Shown here: piece after piece, positions 12,201 through 21,800 of the stretch
Position numbering within the stretch: the stretch's first letter is position 1
Layout of the letters: the number at the start of each line of letters is the position of its first letter
Made by a program: the position numbers and the translations under genes
Notes under the pieces: generated by a model
Told to the model about the DNA's origin: nothing
Seen by the model: the letters and a program-made list of their open reading frames with translations, nothing else
Database searches by the model: none
From: Chloromonas sp. AAM2
Lineage: Eukaryota; Chlorophyta; Chlorophyceae; Chlamydomonadales; Chlamydomonadaceae
DNA: 35,131 bases
Assembly: GCA_004335635.1 (NCBI GenBank)
Contig: QAXH01005340.1
Coordinates: forward strand, 1-35,131
Reading direction: 5' to 3'

Positions 12201-15200
12201 ACGGCATGCCATGCAGCACTGGACACAAACCGCTGCAGCAACACACTTCGCCTCCCACCCCTAGACCTAGGGCCATGTGTAACGTGCAGTGACCCTGTGA
12301 CTCCTCCGCCACCCATGCCTTGATATTCCTTGCTGTCCCCAGTGGGTATGTGCAAGCCCATGAAGCTGGCAGCCCACAGCATGGTGATGGCTAGGTGTGG
12401 CGAAGTGCTGTTAACACGTGTGGCCGCTGAAGCGAAAAGGGCGTCGAAGAATTGGGGGTGCCGGTGTTGCAGGTCTTGCGCTGGGCCAGATGCAGGTGCT
12501 GGTGTGGATGGGGACTGGGAGCCTTCAGGTGCTTGCTGTTGTGCGGTGGCAGGAGCTGCCTGTGCCAGTGCCCACATGAGGGTGGCCAGGGAGGCGCCGG
12601 AGAGCCGCTCCAGCTGCGGCTGCAGCCGGTCCATCAGCTGAGGCAGCAGGCGACGGACCACCGCAGGCAACACCCCCACCCCTTCCGATTCCGGTGGCAT
12701 CAAGGGCAGTTCCTGACTAAGGCTGCCATAAGCAGTTGCCGGATTGGCTGCAAGGTCTGCGCCTTCATTGGTGATTGTATGAGCCTCTGATGTGGATGTG
12801 AGGCCGGCAGCAGGTGCTGCGTGTGCAGTGCACATGACAGCTAGCGCCCACACCGCCTGCACCAGCTTGTCTGGTGGCACGCTCGGTGCGCCATGCAGAG
12901 CATGCACTGTGGCTTGCAGCCATCTGTCGGTGGGTCGCCAGCCCAGGCATGCACAGGACCAGAGAAGCTCGGCTTGTAGGCTGGCAGGCAAGGGTGGCAT
13001 GGTTTGCTCGCTTGCCAGCTGCAAAGCAGTGCACAGCGCATGCCCGCCTGCCGCCTGGGACGGCCCATGGCTGCCTGAAGTGGCCCTGTACAAGTGGGCC
13101 AGGGACACGCAGCAGGAGGACGCGGCCTGCACTGTGCTGCGGGGTAGCCTGGGGCTCGCAAGGAGCGCTAACAAGCGCTGGATCAGTACCTGCAAACGCA
13201 CACACATCAGCGCACACACCATCCGTGGCCCTTGACATGGCAGCATGAAAACTTGTACTGCAAACCAGGTAAGGTAAACAAACTCAGCCAGCAGCCAGCA
13301 TAGCATACCCTGAGTTCAGACACACACTGTGAGATCAAAACGCATGCAGTGATTCACTGGGCATGCGCACCTGTGTGCAGTGATCACTGGGCATGCGCAC
13401 CTGTGTGCACTGATCACTGGGCATGCGCACCTGTGTGCACTGATCACTGGGCATGCGCNNNNNNNNNNNNNNNNNNNNNNNNNNNNNNNNNNNNNNNNNN
13501 NNNNNNNNNNNNNNNNNNNNNNNNNNNNNNNNNNNNNNNNNNNNNNNNNNNNNNNNNNNNNNNNNNNNNNNNNNNNNNNNNNNNNNNNNNNNNNNNNNNN
13601 NNNNNNNNNNNNNNNNNNNNNNNNNNNNNNNNNNNNNNNNNNNNNNNNNNNNNNNNNNNNNNNNNNNNNNNTGTGTGCAGTGATCACTGGGCATGCGCAC
13701 CTGTGTGCACTGATCACTGGGCATGCGCACCTGTGTGCACTGATCACTGGGCATGCGCACCTGTGTGCACTGATCACTGGGCATGCGCACCTGTGTGCAC
13801 TGATCACTGGGCATGCGCACCTGTGTGCACTGATCACTGGGCGGTTGAGCCAGGCGCTGCGCCACCAAGCGACTGACGGCCCACAAGATCTGTTGCAGGA
13901 ACGAAGGAGACACGCACATCAGCAGGCAGCCATGAGGCTCAGGAAGCAGGCGCCCGTCGCCGGACCCCACTGGTGTGCCAGATGCAGTGCTGGCATGCAG
14001 TGAGTTGCCGTCTGGCCCTTGACCCGTGAGCTGGTGTGTCTGCTCCTGCAGTGCTGGTAACTGCTGGCCCGGTGCAGGCGCTGGTAGCCGTGGTGCAGTG
14101 AGCATATTGCTGGATACGGAGACACTGGGTGCAAGTAGCATGTTTTTATATCCATCATCGTGAAGAGTATCTGCAGCAGCTGTGCCCTGTGATTCGTAGC
14201 AGTTGTCGGGCAACTGCGCGATGGCCGTGTGCTGTGCTGTGGCCGAGTCTGCCTCCTCGCCTGCCAGAGTGTGGTAGAGCAGGGCCTGAAAGTGAGAGGG
14301 TAGCTCCACAGGCGCAGGGCTGGTGGCCAGCGCCCGCAGCACTGCGACCAGCTGAGCGGTTGGCAGCAGTGACCTGTCACCCAGCCATGGCTGCACAGCC
14401 TGTAGCAGGTGCTGCACTGCTTCCTGGCGGGCTGTGGTAACCTGGCTAAGTGAGGTGGCCGCTGAGCCTTTTGTGTGGACCTCTTGGCCCCTGCGGCCTG
14501 TTTCCACAGCACTTGTCGACGCCTGTGCTGGTCCTGCTTTGCTGCTTGAGTTGGCACGAACAGCCTCACTCCCATGGTCTTCCATAAGTGGTGGTGCTGC
14601 ACTGTCAAAGTTGCCTGGTGAGGGCAGGAGCGGCAAGGGAAGGGCAGGGACCAGCAGTGCTGGCGACGCTGGTCTGGTGCGCAATGCATGCCCATGATCG
14701 GATTTGCTGCTGGAATGGCGGGCTTGCCGTGAGGCAGGCAGCTGCAGCAGCTCCAGAAGCAGCTCAACCAGCTGCTGCACCTGCTGCTGCTCCTGGTGTC
14801 CAGTAATCAGCGGCACCTGTTGTACAATTGAGTAGAGCAGGTGCTGAACTGTACAGGGTGGTGCCAAACCTGCTGCCCGTATGCGTGATAACAGCTCCAG
14901 CAAAGTTCTGATATGGGTAGCCTGGGTAGGGATGGAACGAACATGGTCATTGTGTGCAGCATTGGGCCAGTTGCCAGCCAGCTGCTCCTCTGCCTGTTGG
15001 AGTGCTGCCCCTAGCTGTGGCAGTTCTACAGACGCAAGGTCTGTTAGAAGCAAGCGTGGATTGCTGGTCCGCCAAGCCGCATCTGGATCTGCACGTCTGG
15101 CGCATGTGTCCGCTCCTTTTGCAAGGATTACTGTGCCCGCCACAGCAGGACGGGGTTTGTTACTGTCAGTGCCTGCTGAAGGCAGCGAGGAGAGGCTGTG

Positions 15201-15362
15201 TGCTGCTGTAGGTCGCAGCGCCTGGACTGGCAAAGCTGCCAAAGCGGCGGCTGGCAAGGCTCGGCTGCAGGCATGCGGAGGCTGGCTGATGATGGCACTG
15301 GTCTGTGGGCGTGGCACTGAGCAGTTGGTGAGAGGGCTGGCATGGACGGCACCGGCGAGCAT
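6275..15362 (-). CDS. Octotricopeptide (OPR)-like helical-repeat protein, 9 exons, about 2,225 aa
   Basis: Exons: 15362-13821 (end ambiguous, see the minisatellite), 13189-12087, 11758-9838, 9618-8365, 8193-8028, 7690-7576, 7351-7109, 6822-6657, 6442-6275. Phases match at every junction. The protein repeatedly shows the L.LWALA.L.Y.P helix signature of OPR repeats: LQQILWAVSRL, QAELLWSCACLGWRP, LVQAVWALAVM, LATLMWALAQAAP, LCQLLYSLAWLRWRM, CCHLAWASAQLRLDLP, AARVLWALAHLSTAP, LAGALWALAKLEYRP, LATTLYSLAALTYGP and LMWAAATLRKRP. OPR proteins are mostly organelle RNA-binding factors for processing, stability or translation; a chloroplast role is inferred. The Met at 15362 starts an Ala/Ser-rich, transit-peptide-like stretch. 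Upstream in-frame Mets at 15422 and 15473 are possible and would add 20 or 37 residues. Long Q/A/S-rich linkers separate repeat blocks. No C-terminal RAP domain is visible; the last exon ends in an Arg-rich tail. The size is large for the family, so a split into two genes is not fully excluded. Confidence 0.75.
7779..7835. repeat. Three perfect tandem copies of a 19-bp unit in an OPR-gene intron
   Basis: The unit GGCCGTCTAGTATACTGCA repeats exactly three times (7779-7797, 7798-7816, 7817-7835). It contains the palindrome AGTATACT and lies in the intron spanning 8027-7691. It is a short minisatellite, probably recent because there are no mismatches. Confidence 0.92.
13341..13840. repeat. 30-bp minisatellite at the exon 1/intron 1 border of the OPR-like gene
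   Basis: Near-identical 30-bp units are in register at 13381 and every 30 bp to 13831, with a degenerate unit at about 13345-13360. Read on the minus strand, each unit starts GTGCGCATGCCC and ends CAGTGCACACAG, so it begins with GT and ends with AG. Each unit would encode ten residues in frame (VRMPSDQCTQ) if retained. A G variant (TGTGTGCAG instead of TGTGTGCAC) occurs at 13372 and again at 13672, exactly ten units apart. Part of the array is an N gap. Confidence 0.95.
13459..13671. other. Assembly gap (213 N) inside the minisatellite
   Basis: The sequence breaks off 8 nt into a repeat unit and resumes at nt 12 of a unit, so 3 nt plus whole units are missing. The gap length of 213 equals 3 plus 7 x 30. 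The stated gap length therefore fits seven whole units and the register is kept across it. Confidence 0.95.
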
Positions 15363-15473
15363 GGCACCTGAAGCCACGGGCACGTGCGCGGAGTAGGGGC
15401 AGTAGCAGAGACATGTTGGCATGTCATGTGCTGTGCAGAGGCATTTTTTGCCACATGCTGACAGTCTCTGCAC

Positions 15474-15874
15474 TCATCAGGTCATCAACTCACTTGTACG
15501 CTTGCATGAGCCTTGTTTGCTTTCCTGGCATGTACGTCTGGCTAGGCATGGTCAGCAACTGCCGAACAGTGGCGGCAGGTGGTTGGCATCGCTCGGCAAC
15601 TCGTTATTGCCACTAGCTTACCATTGTATTCTTGCGCGGCAAAGGGTGGCAAAAGATAACGGCAACCCCCATTTCTCCCAACTGCAGGCGGTTGTACGAA
15701 ACAAAAATAAAGCAATCTGCCGTCTTTTTGTAACATCTGCGCATACCGGTCAAGCAAATGAGGCAACACTCAACAGCAAGAGCTCGAAGACTCCTATTGT
15801 AGTCCAAAGCAGTTGAAACAAGAGGTCAGATGTAGCTTGGGGCATTGGCTGGTTTGGCCGGCTGAAGCCAGGAA
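15474..15874. promoter_or_regulatory. Divergent intergenic region, OPR-like (-) / K+ channel (+)
   Basis: About 400-510 bp separate the possible OPR start codons (15362, 15422 or 15473) from the K+-channel start at 15875. Because the genes point away from each other, both promoters and 5' untranslated regions should lie here. I recognise no TATA box or named element, so this is inferred from gene arrangement only. Confidence 0.4.
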
Positions 15875-18800
15875 ATGGGGACTCGCGTACTGAAGATCAT
15901 ACAATATAAGCGCGAGTTGCAGGAAAATTCGGCTTCCTTGGATGCAGAAGCTTTCCTCAACAAACGATTGAAAGGGAGGGGCAAAAACGGTGACTCTCCA
16001 GCCGAGCCCGAAGCGGCAGGTGGACTGCATGCATCACCCTTGAGCAAAGCACCCAGCACCGGCTCAAGAAGGATGCCAGAGCAAGCCTCCTTGGCTCTGC
16101 GGAAGCAGGTGTGTTGCACGCCGTACCCGTGCAAATGCATGGACATGACATGCCTGTTCTGGGACAATTTTGGGGCTGACACTGGAACTGGTGTGTTTGT
16201 GGTGTGCATGCCGGGTCCTGTGTGTGTGTATGATGTTGTTACGCTGTTGTTATGGATTGGGTCACTGTTATCTGTCACCGAGATGTGGTGTCATGGTTGG
16301 AGTGGTGCACAGCGTGGTGTCAAGACTGGGACAAGTTTGTGCGTAAGTGAGTTGGCATGCTGGCCAGAAATCCAAGAGTCATGTCCTGAGTTTCATCTGG
16401 CGTTGAGTTTCATCTGGCACTGCGATGCGGTGTCCTGGTTGGTTCTGGGACACTTTTTGAGTACTGCACTAATACCTTGTGTAGTACTGGTTGTCATGGA
16501 TGATTTGGTACACACTGCGCCCACTGTGTAGATGGGTCGAAAGAGTGCCAGTCCTGGTACAATCCTGGTGAACGTCTGTGTGGTGATGTGTGTTTAAAGA
16601 CTGTGCACCGTCTACCACAACACGCGATGGCCACCCCGCGGTTCGCCCTATGTGTGATTAACACACAAACACAGACACACACACACACACACTCATATTC
16701 ATGTTTTTGCTGACACACACTAGTTCCAGTGACAGTTTCATTGTCCCAGAACTGGCAAACTTCTGTGCTCCTCATCCGGTCTGCAACTGCCTATACTTGC
16801 AGATACCTCCACCGGCGCAGCCTCAAACCGATACAAGCAAAGCTGGCTTACGTGAGTGCACGTACACCTTGGATTGGCCAGTGGCAGTTGCATGCAGGCA
16901 TTCGCTTTTGCTTCAAAGCACGGCCTTGACTGGCCAGGGTTCTGGGTTCCAAATGTGTGGGAGACCTTTCACACAGCAGTCATGCATCGCCATGGCTGGC
17001 TGTTACTTTCAATCGTTTCAGCCTGAGCTGTGGCTTGTGCAGGCGTTGACAGTGATGACTGTTTACCCCATGTTTGCTGTCGCAGCCAACGGTACGCCAG
17101 TGCTCGACTCTGGCTTGAGCAAGCTGGACATCAGAGCCTACTGCATGCAGCAATTGCAACCAGAGACTCGCAAATGGCTTCATGTTGATGCATACGCTGA
17201 GCCTTTGGCATTGGATGTCGACCATGATGAGCACTCCCAACAACAGGTGTGTGGCCATGGGTGTGGAGCCTGCAATTTGTTTCAGTTGACGACAGTTACT
17301 GTATCAATTCAGACCTGTCAGATGCGTACAGACGCGCTCTTGCATCAGAAACTTGTCAGATCAGTTCTTGACTGACTGGCGGGACTGTTGCCCAATGGAA
17401 ATCCTTTCAACCATCCTCTTATCACAGCTTGACCTGAGAGCTCTTGTCTCTACAATTCTCTGTCCTCTACTTCTTTGTCGTTGGCGCACCCAAAGTTCAA
17501 CAACACCACCACCACCACCACCATTACCAGCAGCAGCAGCAGGCACCCTGGAAACAATGCAACAAGCTCATGGCTGAGGCGTTTGCTTGCCCTGCAGAAT
17601 GCCAGTGGCCTGCGCCTGCGCACGAACACGGTGTACACGTTCCTGTCCGAGCCCAGCAACTCACGCGGCGCCTTGGCCTACTCAATGCTCATGCTGGCTG
17701 TCATCCTCATATCGACCATCAGCTTTGTGCTGGTGACTGTGGAGCCCATCAATGACAAGAATCCAAACACATTCGACAAGATTGAAACAGCATGCATCAT
17801 CATTTTCACCGCTGACTATGTCGCCAGGTGCGCATGTGAGGCATAAGGTGGCTATGCAGAGCGGTGCAAGCATACGTTAAGCCAAGCACGTGCCCAGGTC
17901 ATGATCAACGCTGAGACAGCTGGAAAGCCAGGCTAAAGTTCTGGGTGTGGAAGACGCAAGGTAGCTGGACGAGATTCAAGTTGCTGCACTTGTCAGGAAT
18001 GCAATGCATGGCAACCTTTAGTTGTGTGGAGCTAAGTGTTGCAGCCACCAGTGCAGGAGTGTACTGTCCCTCGTACCCATGTGACGCCTGCCAGGAGCGC
18101 TCAGCTGCACAAGCCAGCCTGCATTGTGGATGCTTCCTGCTGTGTCAGGCCCAGCACCAGTGTGGCCTACACAGAGATCCCATGTCCACAACTTGGGTTG
18201 GTTGAGAAAACGAAGGAAGCCCTGGCCTACACCACCTGTTGTGCAGGTGGCTGACGTGTCCCATGGCCAAGTGGCGGTTCATGGTCATACCCCTGAACAT
18301 CATAGACCTGATCAGTGTCCTGCCCTGGTATGTGGGGCTGATTGTCAACAGCGACAGCGTGAACACAACAAGCATCTTCCGCGTCCTGCGCCTACTGAGG
18401 ATTCTGCGGCTGGTGCGAGTGTACCCAAGGTGGGGCCAAGACGTCTCGTATGAGCATGCAGCGTGTAGGCAAGGTAGTGACCTAGCTCGCACTGTTTCCT
18501 TTTCTTGACCCCTTCAAAGGGTTTTCTTCTTGGCATGAAGGCTGACTTGTGCTTTGGTTGTGTTCTGTGATGTGCCACATTTCAAAATCCGTTCAAATCT
18601 TTTTGTACATGTCTTGCCAACCCTTGGCAGTTCTGAACTTGTGCCAGCCCTGGCTGCGTGCAGGCTATCCGGCATCACCGTGATGATCGACACCCTGCAA
18701 AGCAGCCAGGACATGATGCTGCTCGTGGTGTTCTTCCTGCTGCTGCTGCTCGTCCTGGTCTCAGCTCTCATGTTCGTCCTGGAGAGAGGGGAGTTTGACA

Positions 18801-21800
18801 GCTCTCTGGGATACTACGTACGCCCGAACGAATACATCGTAAGGCCAGAGCATGCATGTCATGGTGCAAGCGCATAGTATGGGGTATGCCACATTGCTGG
18901 TGTTGCGGCCAAGGGGAACTACAGCGGGCAGCTCGACCCATGCATGCAGGCCTACTGCCTGCTCACATGTCAGCTAGGGCTGTGAAGCTGCATGCCGCTC
19001 CCAAGCCATCGATGCCTCAAACCTACTTAACCCTACATCAACCTAACTAGGATAGGGCTACTCTCTGGCTTTCCATGTGCGCAAAACCGACAGAGGCATG
19101 CATGGTAGCCTGCAATCTCTTCCGCTGCGTGCCACCTATTGCTGCTGTTACAGTTTGTGACGGATGCGGACGGAAACTCGGTGCCGCAGCCCTCCCCGTT
19201 CACCAGCATCCCCCACGGCTTCTGGTGGTCAATCGTCACGATGCTGACGGTGGGGTACAATTCTTGTCCTGCATTGCCAGGTTCGACTGATGTCTAGATA
19301 CTTTCTCATCTGCTCACCGCACATGTGTCATCCTGAGCATCAATGCACTTGCATGGTGCTGATGTCCGATCATGCTCTGGCACGTCACTGTGAAGCAGAC
19401 ATGGCAGCCTTACCCTTCGTGCTTGTCTGAAACTTTTTGGCAGCTGCAGCGGTCACCTGATGCAGCAACACCATGTTACTTGGCCCATGCAACCCATGAG
19501 ACACATGCGGCGTGGGTGCCCGTGAGACACATGGCATACGTGACATGGTGCGGTGGGTCATGATGCACACACATGACGCACCGCACACATGGACACCGAT
19601 TATCTGGTCGCCATGTGACGATTCTTGCTCTCTGCTTGTGTTGTTGTGCGGGCTGTAGGTTGGATATGGTGACGTGGTGCCTGTGACGGTGGGCGGCAAG
19701 GTCGTGGCGATGGTGGTGATGCTGTGCGGCGTGTTCACCCTAGCGTTGCCCATTGGCGTGCTAGGCACCACCTTCACCACACTGTGGTTTGAGTACAAGG
19801 ATGCCTTGGACAAGCACTCCAGCGGCAAAAGACCGGTGAGTTGCTTTAGTTCACCATGCACACCATACACATGTGTCTGTTGCTCCTGCTCAGTGATTTG
19901 CTTGTGTCGGTTGCATTGCAGACGGCTGCTTCTCCCAACAGTGGCATGCACACTTGCACCAGTTGACGTTTGGGCCACAATACTGCATAGGCCTGCCTGT
20001 GGCAGGGCGCACCATCAGAGACTGCCACCAGCACGTGTGTGTGCGGCTTACACGTGTGCCGCTGGGTGTGTAACTGGAAATGCACTCAATCGTTAATGCC
20101 TGTCATCATGAGCTCTTGCTGTGACCAGTGCAGTACAGAACAAACACCAACCACTCTCAACTGTATGGTACCACTTTCTCTCCCTTCTTGTGTTGTCGCG
20201 ACCACAGGTTGGATCCCATGGTTCCTGGACTGCGCCCCTGATGCGGGAGATGGAAACAAGCTTCAACGAACACACTATCAGCATTGGTGAGTGGCGCTGA
20301 CAGTGTCTGTCCTTCCTTGCACAGCAGCCATGCGTGTCATGCAAGTATCTTGCTCAAAACTTGGAAGCATCTTTGCTCAAATCAACCCTATTGGCTGGGA
20401 GGCAAACAGTGGCAAGCCATCGACTCAGCAACGAAAACACCAGGATTTGCAGAATGCCTGCACTCACATTGCGGCCACGCGCCAAGTGTGGTACACTTTT
20501 CAAATTACTCGTCAACGCACTTCTTCATTCTTTCTGCTTGCTTTGCCCCATGTCAGAGGGCCTGGTCAAGATGTATACTCTCGTTGAGCGTCAGGTGGAC
20601 GAGTTGAGCGCGCAGCTTCACGATAAGATAACCGCCTGGCGCAAGACGACGATGCCATCATCAACCAACCTGGTGGGTAGACGAGGGACAGCCATGCAAA
20701 CGATCGTCGAATCCTGCGTCCGTGCGACCATCGCCACCAGCCAGTCGTGCGCTGGGGGGGGGGGCGCAACTGCATACGCGCTGCTCACCAACACCTGCAG
20801 CAGAGGATTGTCCATCCTTCACACCTTGCTGTAGAGTAGCGATGAGCAAACCTATGCTGTGCCCTGGTTGCGTTTGGCTCGGACCTGCCGTTAATCTCGC
20901 TCGTGCGTCCGCTCCTTGTGCAGGCCATGTTAGGATGCAAACGCGCTGAAGGATTTTCGCCCAGCAGTGCAGGCGCGTCCTCCCATCCCTGGAGCGTATC
21001 GGGCTCCCTGGCACGCGAGCCGTCATCCGGTGGCACCAGAAGAGCGTCGGCTGCAGGGATCATCTCCCGGCCTGGATCTTTCACAACAAGGCCAAGTCGG
21101 GCCGCCTCTCGCGCACTGTCACGGAATCCCACCATGCAGGCGCTGCGCACTATGATGGCCGACATCAAGGCTTCGAATCGCATTGCAGCGGAGTTAGAAC
21201 ATGACGGTCAGCATTTGACAGATCAATTGATACAGCAGGCTGCGGCAAGGCTCGCCCCAGGGACATCAAGGCGGAACAGCATGGACCAGCCGGCCTCCCA
21301 CGTCTCCTTTGTAGCTGCTCGCTCGTTCGGAAGTTGCAAATCTGAGTTCAATACCTTATATCAGGAGTCAGCGCCAGCAGCAACAGGACCTTGTGAGCAA
21401 AGACGGCAGACAAACCGCAGCCTCAGGCAGCAGGACGTAGCACCCCAGCAAACACAAACTAGTCCTCGAATGTCCCCGGCCATTCTTCCGACCCGTGATG
21501 TGGAATTGGGTGAGGAGCAAGCAGACTACGACGGATTGCACCGCAAAACGATGCTTCAAGACGAGGCACACACGCCACCGGGGATTGTGTCTGACGCTGG
21601 CCCCATAGCGGAATCTGTCGAGTGGCAGCCCAATGTACATGTGGATGGCTGTGTCAATCAAATGAAGTCATTCAGCAGTGCGAAACAACGTAGTCAGGCA
21701 GTAGCTGGTCGAGAAGCAGGTGATCATCTGGACATGCCTTGCGGGGTTTCAGAGGGCGTGGTGTCCGACCATCAGGTCGACAAGGAATGCTCCACCCATG

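Noticed and set aside
13341..13840. CRISPR-like array of 30-bp repeats
   Set aside because: The units are directly adjacent without spacers and the setting is an intron-rich eukaryotic gene; it is a minisatellite.
13349..14003. Plus-strand open frames made of VCTDHWACAP-type repeats
   Set aside because: They are shadows of the minisatellite opposite the OPR-like gene and span the N gap; there is no independent coding evidence.
17475..17597. 5' extension of K+-channel exon 4 through the CAC/CAG runs
   Set aside because: Available acceptors there give the wrong phase with exon 3; the acceptor at 17597 fits and has a better pyrimidine tract.
19265..19300. tRNA-like GGTTCGA motif
   Set aside because: The flanking bases do not form an acceptor stem, anticodon stem or T stem; it lies in a K+-channel intron.
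20557..20815. Minus-strand frames opposite K+-channel exon 10
   Set aside because: They overlap a coding exon that fits in phase on the plus strand and cross a poly-G run.
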